This document shows, piece by piece, positions 8,402 through 17,423 of a DNA stretch of 64,000 nucleotides; the stretch's first letter is position 1, and each line of letters begins with the position of its first letter. A program made the translations under genes and the position numbers. Source of the stretch: Demequina activiva. Lineage in GTDB: Bacteria > Actinomycetota > Actinomycetes > Actinomycetales > Demequinaceae. The notes under the pieces were generated by a model. The model had not been told where the DNA came from, did not search any database, and saw nothing but the letters and a program-made list of their open reading frames with translations. Location of the stretch: NCBI RefSeq assembly GCF_016862815.1, contig NZ_BONR01000004.1, forward strand, positions 124,001 through 188,000. Direction: 5' to 3'.

Positions 8402-9997
8402 TCAGCGTCGGTCGATGCCCGCCTTCAGCAGTCCGTAGACCAAGGAGTCCGCGAGCGCCTCCCACGACGCCTCGATCACGTTGGGTCCCACGCCCACGGT
8501 GCGCCACAGCTCGCCGGTCTCCTGGTGGACCGTGGTGATGAGCACGCGGGTCACGGCGTCCGTGCCGTGGGAGGCCTCCATGATGCGCACCTTGAAGTCG
8601 GTGAGCTCGAACTCCTCGATCTCGGGGTACACGCCGGCGAGCGCGGTGCGCAGCGCATGGTCCAGGGCGTTGACCGGACCGTTGCCCTCACCCACCGCGA
8701 CCATGCGCTCTCCCCCGGCGCGCATCTTCACGACGGCCTCGGCGTCCGCGTCCGTGGGGTCGCCCGGCTTCGATGCGACGCGCACGCGCCACGTCTCGAC
8801 GTCCCAGAAGGCGGGGTTCTCGCCCAGCTCGGAGCGCAGCAGCAGCTCGAAGGACGCGTCCGCAGCGTCGAAGGTGTAGCCGGCGGCCTCGGCGTGCTTG
8901 ACGCGATCGGTCACGCGGCCCAGCAGCTCGTTCTGGCCGGCGAGGTCGAAGCCCAGCTCCTTGCCCTTGAGCTCGATCGAGGCGCGTCCGGCCATGTCGG
9001 ACACGAGCATCCGGAGGCCGTTGCCTACCTTCTCCGGCTGCGTGTGCTGGTAGAGATCGGGGTCCACGCGGATGGCGGAGGCGTGCAGGCCGGCCTTGTG
9101 CGCGAAGGCGGAGGCGCCCACGTAGGGCTGGCGCGCGAAGGGCGCGATGTTGGTGATCTCGGAGATCGCGTGCGCGATGCGCGTGGACTCCACGAGTCCA
9201 TCGCCCTTGAGCGCGACGATGCCGCGCTTGATCTCGAGGTTCGCCACGACGGCCACGAGATCCGCGTTGCCGGTGCGCTCCCCGTACCCGTTGACGCAAC
9301 CCTGCACGTGGGTCGCGCCGGCCGCCACCGCCGCCATCGAGTTCGCCACGGCGCAGCCGGAGTCGTTGTGCGCGTGCATGCCCAGGGGCGTGTCCAGGCG
9401 CTGGCCCACGGCGGCCACGATCTCGCTGACGTCGTCCGGCAGCATGCCGCCGTTGGTGTCGCACAGGCACAGCACGTCCGCGCCTCCGGCGACCGCGGCC
9501 TGCAGGGTGCGCAGCGAGTACTCGGCGTCGTGACGGTAGCCGTCGAAGAAGTGCTCGGCGTCCATGATCACGCGACGGCCCTCGCCGGTGAGGAACGCGA
9601 ACGTCTCCTCGATCATCGCGAGGTTCTCGTCCGGGGACACGCGCAACGCGCGCTCGGCGTGGCGGATGTCCGCCTTGCACACCAGGGTGATGATGGGCGC
9701 CTCGGAGTCGAGCAGCGCGCGCACCTGGGGGTCTGCCGCTGCTGTGGCTCCGGCACGGCGCGTCATGCCGAACGCCGCCAGCTGAGCGTGACGGAACGTC
9801 AGCTCCTTGCCCGCGAGCGCGAAGAACTCGGTGTCCTTGGGCACGGCGCCGGGCCAACCGCCCTCGATGACGCCCACGCCCAGCTCGTCCAGCAGCGGGG
9901 CGATCGCCATCTTGTCCGCGACGGACAGGTTCATGCCTTCCTGCTGAGCCCCGTCACGCAGCGTGGTGTCGTAGACCTCGACCGTGAGATCCGTCAT
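8402..9997 (-). CDS. cimA: (R)-citramalate synthase
   Basis: CimA condenses pyruvate with acetyl-CoA to (R)-citramalate, the first step of the threonine-independent route to 2-oxobutyrate and isoleucine. The 531-residue protein carries the HMGL-like TIM barrel with DTTLRDGAQQEG near residue 10, the metal-binding GMHAHNDSGCAVANS segment, and a carboxyl LeuA-type regulatory domain (EEFELTDFKVRI onward) where feedback inhibition acts in relatives. Length and the VYDTTLRDG start fit the CimA group rather than LeuA. ATG 9997 follows GAGGAG at 7 bases. A leader peptide with three Ile codons and a terminator lie upstream. Confidence 0.92.
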   Translation of the reverse strand: MTDLTVEVYDTTLRDGAQQEGMNLSVADKMAIAPLLDELGVGVIEGGWPGAVPKDTEFFALAGKELTFRHAQLAAFGMTRRAGATAAADPQVRALLDSEAPIITLVCKADIRHAERALRVSPDENLAMIEETFAFLTGEGRRVIMDAEHFFDGYRHDAEYSLRTLQAAVAGGADVLCLCDTNGGMLPDDVSEIVAAVGQRLDTPLGMHAHNDSGCAVANSMAAVAAGATHVQGCVNGYGERTGNADLVAVVANLEIKRGIVALKGDGLVESTRIAHAISEITNIAPFARQPYVGASAFAHKAGLHASAIRVDPDLYQHTQPEKVGNGLRMLVSDMAGRASIELKGKELGFDLAGQNELLGRVTDRVKHAEAAGYTFDAADASFELLLRSELGENPAFWDVETWRVRVASKPGDPTDADAEAVVKMRAGGERMVAVGEGNGPVNALDHALRTALAGVYPEIEEFELTDFKVRIMEASHGTDAVTRVLITTVHQETGELWRTVGVGPNVIEASWEALADSLVYGLLKAGIDRR

Positions 9998-10047
9998 CGT
10001 CGTGCTCCTCATGTCTGTCCGCCGCCACCGGCGAGTCCCGTCCCAAC

Positions 10048-10075
10048 AAAAAAGCCTCCCAGGGTGCGGGAGGCT
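10048..10075 (-). terminator. Attenuator terminator in the cimA leader
   Basis: Read on the minus strand, AGCCTCCC (10075-10068), a 7-base loop and GGGAGGCT (10060-10053) form a perfect 8-bp stem followed by a T run (10053-10048). It lies between the leader peptide and the cimA ribosome binding site. A separate perfect 9-bp stem (10103-10095 with 10084-10076) begins at the leader stop codon. Its loop and arm hold CCTCCC (10088-10083), which could instead pair with the GGGAGG of the terminator. Confidence 0.8.
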
Positions 10076-10102
10076 GCGCGTCGGGAGGTTCTCGCCGACG
10101 CG

Positions 10103-10138
10103 CTACGGAATGATGATCGCGGTGTGCATCGGTGTCAT
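10103..10138 (-). CDS. cimA leader peptide (MTPMHTAIIIP)
   Basis: An 11-codon open frame on the minus strand, ending 105 bases before the cimA start, encodes Met-Thr-Pro-Met-His-Thr-Ala-Ile-Ile-Ile-Pro. Three consecutive isoleucine codons (ATC ATC ATT) sit just before the stop, which abuts a 9-bp hairpin and then an intrinsic terminator. This is the classical layout of amino-acid attenuation, and the amino acid counted is the end product of the CimA pathway. No strong ribosome binding site is seen for it. Confidence 0.75.
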   Translation of the reverse strand: MTPMHTAIIIP

Positions 10139-10201
10139 TGTGGCACACGTTGCCTCGGTGGCACGGGACCGCCTCTGAGAGTCGGTCCAGGTCTGCGTTG
10201 T

Positions 10202-10219
10202 TAGACTCCACGAATCGTA
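10202..10219. promoter_or_regulatory. Back-to-back -10 candidates for cimA leader and GT gene
   Basis: TAGACT at 10202-10207 on the plus strand and TACGAT at 10219-10214 on the minus strand are adjacent TAnnnT boxes in the divergent region. They would give untranslated leaders of about 50 bases for the transferase gene and about 70 bases before the cimA leader peptide. No good -35 elements are seen. Confidence 0.35.
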
Positions 10220-10262
10220 CGAGTGGGGTCCGCGCCATCCGCGGACACGGAGGATGGCTCCC

Positions 10263-13200
10263 GTGGGCTTTGCCACGCGCAGCGACGCGGTCGCGCTTGC
10301 ACAGAGCGGTGACGTCGTCACCCTTCACTGGAGACCCGTCGGCACGGCCGATGCCGCGGTTGCCGTGGCTGATGACGGACAGTCCCATCCGCTCGCCGTG
10401 ACGGAGGATCGCTCGCGCGTACTGATCGACCTTCGCGACTTCGCCTCCGAGGACCAGCGCGTGTGGCACCTGCGCGTGACGTCGGGCGGCGTGCAGCATC
10501 CAGTGCGGCCTGGGCGACTGCTGGGGCACGCTGAGCTCGCGCCCGTGGTCGAGGGCGAGGCTGCGGCGATCGCCTCGGTCACCAAGCGCGGCAACCTCGT
10601 GATCCGCAGCGGCACCACGGCGCCCTCGACGCCCAAGGTCGTCACCCGCTCCCTGTGGTGCCACTCCTCCGGCATCACGGTGCGGGCCAGGGCGTGGCTG
10701 CCGGCGCATGGCGTCCCCGAGGTCTCGCTGGTGCTGCGCGAGCGCGGCAGCGCCTCGGAGACCGCGCTGCCGGTGCATGTGTCGGCGAACCCGGGCGGCA
10801 ACGGCGCGCGTCGCACGGTGGACCTCCGTGCGCGCGTCGCATGGGCGGACGTGGTCGAGCGGCTGGGCGCGGCCGATGTCCTCGACGCGTGGCTCGAGTT
10901 CGCCTGGGACGGCCTCGATCCGGTCAGGGCGATGGTTCCGGGCGCTCGCACCGCAGGGGTGCAGCGCCTGCGCACGGGCTATCTGGAGCGGGGCGACATG
11001 GGGCACGCGATCACGCCGTTCCTCACGTTCAAGGCCGCACGGCTCTCGCTGCGCCAGGAACGGCTGTCCCGCGACGTGCTGCAGGTGATCCGCACGCATG
11101 GCCGTGGCGCCCGCGCCAGGGCGCTGTGGCGCCGTGCCACCCGACGCTCGCGACGCCCCCTGTGGGTGATCGGCGAGAGGCCCGAGCGCTTCCAGGACAC
11201 GGCGGCGGCGTTCTTCGCGTGGGCCTCCCGCGAACGTCCCGATGTCGACATCCGCGCCGTGGTCTCTCCCCGCAGCCCCGACTTCGAGCGCGCGGCCAGC
11301 GTGGGCACCGTCATCGCGGCGGGCAGCGCTGACCACGCTCGCGCGGTGCTCGACGCGGACAGGATCATCGGCTCGCACCACCCCGACTACCTCTATCCCG
11401 TCCGCGCGGAGTCGTTCCGCGCGGACGTGCGCGGCCTGCGCATCTTCCTCCAGCACGGGGTGATGGGCACCAAGTGGATGGCGGATCTGTACGGACGTGA
11501 CGCGCCCGGCTTCGAGACGGACCTGGTGATCGCGAGCTCGGAGCGGGAGCGCGACCTGCTGGTGCGGGACTTCGGCTACCAGCCTCGACAGATCGCGGTG
11601 ACGGGGCTGTCGAGGTTCGACACGCTGCTGGCGCCGCATGCCGCGCCAGCACGCCGGCTGCTGGTGATCCCCACGTGGCGCGACTGGCTCACGGATCCGG
11701 AGGCGTATGCCGCGTCCGAGTACCACCGCGAATGGCACGGCCTGCTCACCGATCCCGAGTTCCGACGCGTGTGCCAGGACGCGGGCCTGCAGGTCACGCT
11801 GTCACTGCATCCCAACATGCGGGCCTTCGTCCAGGCCTTCGAGGACGCGGGCGTGCAGGTGGTGCACCCCGGAGAGCAAGACGTCCAGGGGATGATCCTG
11901 GACTCCGCGGCCCTGCTGACAGACTTCTCCTCGGTGGGCTTCGACGCGGCCCTGCTGCACCGTCCCGTGCTGTACTTCCAGTTCGATCGGGACCGGTTCC
12001 TGGGGCGCATGGGATCGCATCTCGACCTCGACGCGGACCTGCCGGGAGAGATCGCCTTCACGCGCACGGGAGTGCTCGCGGCGCTGCGGGCGGTGGTGGC
12101 TCGGGACATGCAGCCGTCCGAGGACACGGTGCGGGTGGCGGACTCCTACTACCCCGCCCGTGACCAGGGCGCGAACGAGCGCATCTTCGACGCGATCGCT
12201 CACGCGCGGCGCACGCGGACGCGGCGCAGCGCGGCCCGCGTGCGGGCCCGAGCCGAGCGCATCGGCGCCGCGATCTACCGGCGGCTGCGTGCGTCCTCGC
12301 TCTACCTGCCGCTGTGCAAGGCGGTCTTCCGCGTGGCGAGCGTGCTGCCGCGTGACCACCGCCGGGTGGTGTTCGAGTCCGGCGTGGGCAAGCAGTTCGG
12401 CGACAGCCCTCGCGCGATCTACGAGGAGGTGCAGCGGTCGCGCCCCGGGATGCGCCCCATCTGGGCCTTCAACGGGCGGCCGTCCACCATCAGCGGCGGC
12501 GCGGAGGTGGTCAAGCGGCTGTCGCTGAGGTACTTCCTGCACCTGGGCCTCGCGAAGTACTGGGTGTCGAACCAGTCGTTCCCTCACTACGTGCGCTCGG
12601 ACTCGCGCCGCGTGTACATCCAGACGTGGCATGGCACCCCGTTGAAGCGCATGCTGCACGACCTCGATCAGATCACGGGCCGCGACGAGGGCTACGTCCA
12701 CCGCGCCACCACCGCCGCACAGCAGTGGACCACCCTGCTGTCCCCCAACCCTCATACGAGCGCGATCATGCGCTCCGCGTTCCGCTACCGCGGCTCGATC
12801 GCGGAGCTGGGCTATCCGCGCAACGACGCGCTGTTCGGCGCCCCTCGCGCCCGGGCCGAGGCGCGCGTGCGTCGTGCCTTCCACATCCCGGCCGATGCGC
12901 GCATCGTCCTGTTCGCCCCCACCTTCCGTGACGATCTGCTGGGCTCGCGCGGCGGCGATGGGCCGGCAGGAAACATCGACGCCACGGCCTTCGCGGAGCG
13001 GTTCGGCCGCACAGCGGTGCTGCTGGTGCGCAAGCATGTGGTGGACCGCACCGTGGTGCGCATCCCCGAGGCCGCCTCGCACGCCGTGCACGACGCGTCC
13101 GCGTATCCGGACACCCAGGACCTGCTCGCGGCGGCGGATGTGCTGGTCACCGACTACTCATCGCTGTTCTTCGACTACGCGAACCTGCGGCGCCCCATGG

Positions 13201-13448
13201 TCTTCCACGCCCCTGACCTCGAGCGCTACCGGGATGAGCTGCGCGGGTTCTACCTGGACTTCGACACCGATCTGCCGGGGCCGGTCACGCGCACCACGAT
13301 CGAGGCCCTCGACGCGATCGGGACCGCGCTGCGCGACGGGTCGCTGCCCGGCTACGACCTGGACGCGTTCGCCGCCCGGTACTGTCCGTGGGACGACGGT
13401 CTCGCCGCACGACGTGTGGTCGAGCAGCTGATGACGGACGGGGGCTAG
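10263..13448 (+). CDS. Double-domain CDP-glycerol glycerophosphotransferase-like enzyme
   Basis: This cytoplasmic or membrane-associated enzyme has 1061 residues and two tandem Glyphos_transf (TagF/TarF-type) domains. Numbered from an in-frame ATG at 10254, the first domain shows LQHGVMGTKWM near residue 400 and LLTDFSSVGFDAAL near 556. The second shows QTWHGTPLKRM near 790 and VTDYSSLFFDYANLRRP near 964. A region of about 330 residues before them is beta-rich and not recognised. Such enzymes add glycerol- or ribitol-phosphate units to wall polymers. GTG 10263 is preferred because GGAGG (10249-10253) touches the ATG at 10254 but lies 9 bases before the GTG. MBOAT and DHHW genes follow. Confidence 0.85.
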   Translation: MGFATRSDAVALAQSGDVVTLHWRPVGTADAAVAVADDGQSHPLAVTEDRSRVLIDLRDFASEDQRVWHLRVTSGGVQHPVRPGRLLGHAELAPVVEGEAAAIASVTKRGNLVIRSGTTAPSTPKVVTRSLWCHSSGITVRARAWLPAHGVPEVSLVLRERGSASETALPVHVSANPGGNGARRTVDLRARVAWADVVERLGAADVLDAWLEFAWDGLDPVRAMVPGARTAGVQRLRTGYLERGDMGHAITPFLTFKAARLSLRQERLSRDVLQVIRTHGRGARARALWRRATRRSRRPLWVIGERPERFQDTAAAFFAWASRERPDVDIRAVVSPRSPDFERAASVGTVIAAGSADHARAVLDADRIIGSHHPDYLYPVRAESFRADVRGLRIFLQHGVMGTKWMADLYGRDAPGFETDLVIASSERERDLLVRDFGYQPRQIAVTGLSRFDTLLAPHAAPARRLLVIPTWRDWLTDPEAYAASEYHREWHGLLTDPEFRRVCQDAGLQVTLSLHPNMRAFVQAFEDAGVQVVHPGEQDVQGMILDSAALLTDFSSVGFDAALLHRPVLYFQFDRDRFLGRMGSHLDLDADLPGEIAFTRTGVLAALRAVVARDMQPSEDTVRVADSYYPARDQGANERIFDAIAHARRTRTRRSAARVRARAERIGAAIYRRLRASSLYLPLCKAVFRVASVLPRDHRRVVFESGVGKQFGDSPRAIYEEVQRSRPGMRPIWAFNGRPSTISGGAEVVKRLSLRYFLHLGLAKYWVSNQSFPHYVRSDSRRVYIQTWHGTPLKRMLHDLDQITGRDEGYVHRATTAAQQWTTLLSPNPHTSAIMRSAFRYRGSIAELGYPRNDALFGAPRARAEARVRRAFHIPADARIVLFAPTFRDDLLGSRGGDGPAGNIDATAFAERFGRTAVLLVRKHVVDRTVVRIPEAASHAVHDASAYPDTQDLLAAADVLVTDYSSLFFDYANLRRPMVFHAPDLERYRDELRGFYLDFDTDLPGPVTRTTIEALDAIGTALRDGSLPGYDLDAFAARYCPWDDGLAARRVVEQLMTDGG

Positions 13449-13452
13449 CCGG

Positions 13453-14907
13453 GTGGTCTTCACCAGCACGCTGTTCGTCTTCGCGTTCCTGCCTCTCGCG
13501 ATCCTGCTCTTCTACGTGTTCCCCGCACGCTGGCGGACGGTGCCCATCCTGGCCACGAGCGCGGTGTTCTACGCGTGGGGCGAGCCGGTGCTCGTGCTGC
13601 TGATCCTTGGCACGGCGCTGGTGACGTACCTGCTGGGCAAGGCACTGCTGCGTGCACAGGGGCCTGCGCGGCGCTGGATCCTCACCGCTGGCATCGTGGT
13701 GATCTGCCTGCCGCTGGCGGTGTTCAAGTACCTGGAGTTCGCGCTCGAGTCCTTCGGGCTCGACTCTGCCGCGCAGAGCGTGAATCTCCCGCTGCCCATC
13801 GGCGTCAGCTTCTACACCTTCATGTCGATCGGGTACCTGATCGACATCTACCGCAGGCGCGACGACGGCGCACCCAGCCTGCTCGACTTCTCCGCGTTCC
13901 TCACGATGTTCCCGCACCTGGTGGCAGGTCCCATCGTGCGGTGGGCGCACATCGGCCCTCAGCTGCGCGAGCCGCGCTTCGACCCGGGGCTGTTCACGTA
14001 CGGCGCGATCCGCGTGGCGACGGGCCTGGCGAAGAAGGCGGTGCTGGCGGATTCGATCGCGCCCATCGTCGACTCGCAGTTCGCCACCGGCCACCCCACC
14101 TCCGTGGGCGCGGCGTGGCTCGCGGTGCTGCTGTACTCGTTGCAGATCTACCTGGACTTCTCCGCGTACTCGGACATCGCGATCGGCCTCGCGGCGATGA
14201 TGGGCGTGCGCTTCCACGAGAACTTCCGCTACCCCTACCTGGCCCGTTCCGCGCGGGAGTTCTGGCAGCGCTGGCACATCTCGCTCGGCTCCTGGTTCCG
14301 GGACTACGTCTACATCCCGCTGGGCGGCTCGCGCGTGTCGCCGCCCCGGGTGTGGCGCAACCTCATGGTGGTGTGGGCGCTGACGGGGCTGTGGCACGGC
14401 GCCGCGTGGACCTTCGTGCTGTGGGGGCTCTACTACGGCGTGCTCATCGGTCTCGAACGCTACGTGTTCGGCCGCTACCTCGAGCGCCTGCCGCGCCCGC
14501 TGCAGCACCTGTACGGGGTGCTGGTGGCGATGCTGGGATGGGTGCTGTTCCGCTCCGTGGACGTGGGCCAGGCGTGGCAGTACTACACGTCGATGTTCGG
14601 GCTGGGCGGAGTGCCGCTGTGGGACGCCGACGCGACGCTCGCGCTCCAGCGCAGCGCGGGACTGGCGATCGTGTCGATCGTGCTGGCGGCGGGGGTGGCG
14701 AAGCGGCTCATGGACCGGCTGCGCGACCAGATCGCGCTGCCCGACGACGCGCCGGCGGATGCGGCCCTGGCGCCCACCCGCGCCACGCGGGTGCTGCGCG
14801 CTCCCGCCGCTCTGGGCTGGTCCGTCGTGGTCGTCGTGTGCACGCTGATCGCCACCGCCTACATGGTTTCATTGACCTACGCCCCGTTCATCTACTTCAG
14901 GTTCTGA
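13453..14907 (+). CDS. MBOAT-family O-acyltransferase (AlgI/DltB-like)
   Basis: This polytopic membrane enzyme of 484 residues moves acyl groups, usually acetyl, across the membrane to a polymer. The amino end reads VVFTSTLFVFAFLPLAILLFY, typical of the AlgI group. The conserved MFPHLVAGPI, FWQRWHISLGSWFRDYVYIPLGG and LWHGAAWTFVLWG motifs are present, the last containing the catalytic His. The GTG start lies four bases after the transferase stop, with a GGGGG run just upstream, and the DHHW gene follows one base after its stop. The trio therefore probably makes and O-acetylates a cell-wall polymer. The acceptor is inferred from context only. Confidence 0.92.
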   Translation: MVFTSTLFVFAFLPLAILLFYVFPARWRTVPILATSAVFYAWGEPVLVLLILGTALVTYLLGKALLRAQGPARRWILTAGIVVICLPLAVFKYLEFALESFGLDSAAQSVNLPLPIGVSFYTFMSIGYLIDIYRRRDDGAPSLLDFSAFLTMFPHLVAGPIVRWAHIGPQLREPRFDPGLFTYGAIRVATGLAKKAVLADSIAPIVDSQFATGHPTSVGAAWLAVLLYSLQIYLDFSAYSDIAIGLAAMMGVRFHENFRYPYLARSAREFWQRWHISLGSWFRDYVYIPLGGSRVSPPRVWRNLMVVWALTGLWHGAAWTFVLWGLYYGVLIGLERYVFGRYLERLPRPLQHLYGVLVAMLGWVLFRSVDVGQAWQYYTSMFGLGGVPLWDADATLALQRSAGLAIVSIVLAAGVAKRLMDRLRDQIALPDDAPADAALAPTRATRVLRAPAALGWSVVVVVCTLIATAYMVSLTYAPFIYFRF

Positions 14908-14908
14908 C

Positions 14909-16156
14909 ATGGCAGCCGATCCCCAGCACGCCTCGACCCGCCGCCGCAGGGCGCTCGGGTGGACCATCCTGCCCGCTGTGGCCCTGGGCGTGATCGTCAC
15001 CGCCGGCTTCGTGAGCCTGGTCGCGCGCGAGGACGGACGAGTGTCGAACCTCGACGGGCGTGCGCTCGCGGAGTTCGACAAGCCCGAGGTCGAGACGGTG
15101 ATCGACAAGTCCTGGATGGCGGGAGTCGACGACTGGGCCAGCGATCAGCTCGCTGGACGTGCGACGTGGCTGTCCGTGCACGCGGTGGCGCAGCACGAGG
15201 TGTTCCAGGATCCGATCGTCGATGACGTCTTCATCGATGGCCCCGACCAGTTCATGTTCGAGAACCACCTGGACCGCTCGGTGCCGGAGGACATGGCGGA
15301 CAACGCCCAGGCCTTGTCTGACCAGCTCGCGCAGCGCGACATCCCTCTGATGTGGATGTACGCCCCGCGCAAGGAGGAGATCCGCCCCGAGGTGCTCCCC
15401 GAGGCGTGGGGCAACGAGCTGCTAACGGAGAAGCCGGCACTGATGGACGCGCTCGACACGGGGGATCCGATGGTGGACCTCGCGGACACGGTGGGAGACC
15501 CGGACATCTTCAACGTGTCCTACTTCCGAACGGACCACCACTGGACTGGCGATGCCGCGCTCATGGCGGTGGATCAGACTGCGGCCGCCGCGCGCGAGCT
15601 GGGCGTGGACGTGCCGGATGACACCCGCGACTACGAGCGCGTGATCTACGAGGACGAACCGTTCTACGGGACTCTAGGACGTCGGGTGACCGCAGCGGTC
15701 ACTCCCGCTCCCGACTACATCTCCTGGCTCGAGCCCGTGGGTGGCTTCAGCGCGCACCAGTGCCTCGACGATGCGTGCGATGCGCCGCTGATCAACACGT
15801 ATCGCCTCGAGGAGGACTCCCTCTACGCCAACCGCTTCCGCGTGTTCCTGGGCGGCGACTCGGGCTACTTGCGCATCGTCAACGACGAGGCTCCCTCGGA
15901 CACCACGGTGCTGCTGCTCAAGGACTCGTACGGCAACCCGTTCTCCGTGTACCTCGCGGAGCGCGTCAGCGAGCTGCACGTGGTGGACGAGCGCCACTAC
16001 CGCGGCGATCTCGAGATCGCCGAGCTTGCCGAGGAGGTGGGCGCGGACGTGGTCATGGTGCTCCACAACCAGGTGTCGCTGCTGGGCGTCACGCGCTTCG
16101 ACTCCACGTCCTGGGTCGACGTGAAGGGCGCCAGCACCTACAGCGAGGGCGAGTAG
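14909..16156 (+). CDS. DHHW/AlgX-like SGNH-fold acetylation partner protein
   Basis: The 415-residue product has one amino-terminal membrane anchor (about residues 17-38) and an extracytoplasmic domain. The DHHW signature appears as RTDHHWTG near residues 207-213 and the SGNH-type serine block as LKDSYGNPFSVYLAE near 337-351. Partners of MBOAT proteins of this kind receive the acyl group and place it on the polymer outside the membrane. The gene starts one base after the MBOAT stop, so the two are surely co-expressed. It ends facing the YgjP gene. Confidence 0.88.
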   Translation: MAADPQHASTRRRRALGWTILPAVALGVIVTAGFVSLVAREDGRVSNLDGRALAEFDKPEVETVIDKSWMAGVDDWASDQLAGRATWLSVHAVAQHEVFQDPIVDDVFIDGPDQFMFENHLDRSVPEDMADNAQALSDQLAQRDIPLMWMYAPRKEEIRPEVLPEAWGNELLTEKPALMDALDTGDPMVDLADTVGDPDIFNVSYFRTDHHWTGDAALMAVDQTAAAARELGVDVPDDTRDYERVIYEDEPFYGTLGRRVTAAVTPAPDYISWLEPVGGFSAHQCLDDACDAPLINTYRLEEDSLYANRFRVFLGGDSGYLRIVNDEAPSDTTVLLLKDSYGNPFSVYLAERVSELHVVDERHYRGDLEIAELAEEVGADVVMVLHNQVSLLGVTRFDSTSWVDVKGASTYSEGE

Positions 16157-16168
16157 CCGCCTGCCGCT

Positions 16169-16726
16169 CTACAGCCTGCCCAGTCGCGCCTTGCGTTCGC
16201 GCCAATCCGGCAGGTGGCGGTCCATGAGCGCGTAGAAGCGCGGGCCATGGTTCATCTCGAGCAGGTGGCTCAGCTCGTGGACCAGCACGTACTCGGCCAT
16301 GTCGTGGCCGCGGCGGGCCAGCTCCAGGTTGAGAGTGATGCGCTGGGTCGCGGCCCGGCAGCTGCCCCACTGCGATCGCATGATCCGCAAGGAGATGTGC
16401 GGCTGCTCGACCCCGAATCGCTCGCACCAGTGCGGGAGCAGATCCTCGAGCCACGCCTCGAGCTCCTCGCGGCACGCCTCAGCCTGCACCCCGTGCTCGA
16501 GACGCGGCGCCATGCCCTCGATCTCCGCGCGGCGCGCCGCGATCCAACGGGTCTTGGAGGCCACGAAGGCATCGATGCGCGCCACCGACGTCGCGTGCGG
16601 CGCGCTCACCTTCAGCTCTCCCGTGGGCGGCACCACGCGCAGGCGGATGGTGCGCATCCGCTTGCGGGTCAACGTGTACTCGGGGGCGGTGGCTCCGGAG
16701 CGGTACTCGGCATTAGTGCGTGGCAT
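16169..16726 (-). CDS. YgjP-type M48 metallopeptidase (DUF45)
   Basis: A 185-residue zinc metallopeptidase-like protein. The zinc site HELSH lies in YVLVHELSHLLEMNHGPRFYALM, with the following His in NHGPRF and Asp in HLPDW as in the YgjP group. QWGSCRAATQRITLNLEL is the other family hallmark. ATG 16726 is chosen: TACTGT lies seven bases upstream of it and there is no Shine-Dalgarno sequence, suggesting leaderless translation. The longer frame to 16801 lacks family similarity. The physiological substrate is unknown for this family. Confidence 0.92.
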   Translation of the reverse strand: MPRTNAEYRSGATAPEYTLTRKRMRTIRLRVVPPTGELKVSAPHATSVARIDAFVASKTRWIAARRAEIEGMAPRLEHGVQAEACREELEAWLEDLLPHWCERFGVEQPHISLRIMRSQWGSCRAATQRITLNLELARRGHDMAEYVLVHELSHLLEMNHGPRFYALMDRHLPDWRERKARLGRL

Positions 16727-16733
16727 GTCGAGA

Positions 16734-16739
16734 ACAGTA
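16734..16739 (-). promoter_or_regulatory. Leaderless-type -10 box (TACTGT) for the YgjP gene
   Basis: TACTGT on the minus strand is separated from the ATG at 16726 by seven bases, with no ribosome binding site between them. Confidence 0.5.
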
Positions 16740-16859
16740 TGCGACGAGTTCGAGAACCCTCCGCGCATCGGCGCTCCGCTGGGGAGACCTACAGCCCGCA
16801 CCCAACCTGGGGACGGCCGAATGCGTATGACCGGGCATGAGCCACGTCAGGATGGATGC

Positions 16860-17423
16860 ATGAGCGCCTGGAGCCGCACGCTGGATGAGCTGATGCGCGA
16901 GCGCGGAGCCGCACTGTTCGGCTACGCGTACGTGCTCACCGGCGACGCCAACGACGCCGAGGATCTGCTGCAGGACGCGCTGGTCCGCACGTTCCGCTCC
17001 GGCCGCAAGGTGGGCGACCTCACGTCCGCCCACGCGTACGTGAAGCGCGCGATCTCCTCAGCCTTCGTCGACGGCCACCGACGCGCCCAGGCCCGGCCTC
17101 AGCGCGAGAGCGGCGAGGCCGGGGATCTGGACGCACGTCCCGCATCGGCCGTCTCCCCCGACCCGGCTGGTGCGGTGACGGCGAGCCTGGACCTCCACTC
17201 GGCCATCCTCACGCTTCCCCCGCGCGAGCGCGCCTGCGTGGTGCTGCGCTACCTCGAGGACCTGCCCGTCGCGGCAGTCGCGAGCGAGCTGGGCCTCGCG
17301 GTGGGCTCCGTCAAACGCTACCTCTCCGACGGCGTCAAGCGGCTGCGCGTGATCTGCACGGACGTCGACTTCACCGAGCCGGACACCGTACCCGTCCACA
17401 CCACCACCGGAGGTCCCCGATGA
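16860..17423 (+). CDS. ECF sigma factor (SigE-like)
   Basis: A 187-residue extracytoplasmic-function sigma factor that directs RNA polymerase to a stress regulon. Region 2 is FGYAYVLTGDANDAEDLLQDALVRTF (residues about 19-45) and region 4 is LPPRERACVVLRYLEDLPVAAVASELGL followed by VGSVKRYLSDGVKRL. There is no extra carboxyl domain. ATG 16860 is the start nearest to region 2. Its stop overlaps the next gene as ATGA, the usual sign of a cognate membrane anti-sigma or sensor, but the partner here has an unusual ectodomain. Confidence 0.92.
   Translation: MSAWSRTLDELMRERGAALFGYAYVLTGDANDAEDLLQDALVRTFRSGRKVGDLTSAHAYVKRAISSAFVDGHRRAQARPQRESGEAGDLDARPASAVSPDPAGAVTASLDLHSAILTLPPRERACVVLRYLEDLPVAAVASELGLAVGSVKRYLSDGVKRLRVICTDVDFTEPDTVPVHTTTGGPR

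Noticed and set aside
8279-10204. A 641-codon open frame on the plus strand across cimA
   Set aside because: It is antisense to a full-length, well-matched cimA, shows no domain and has the Arg/His/Gly-rich composition typical of shadow frames in GC-rich DNA.
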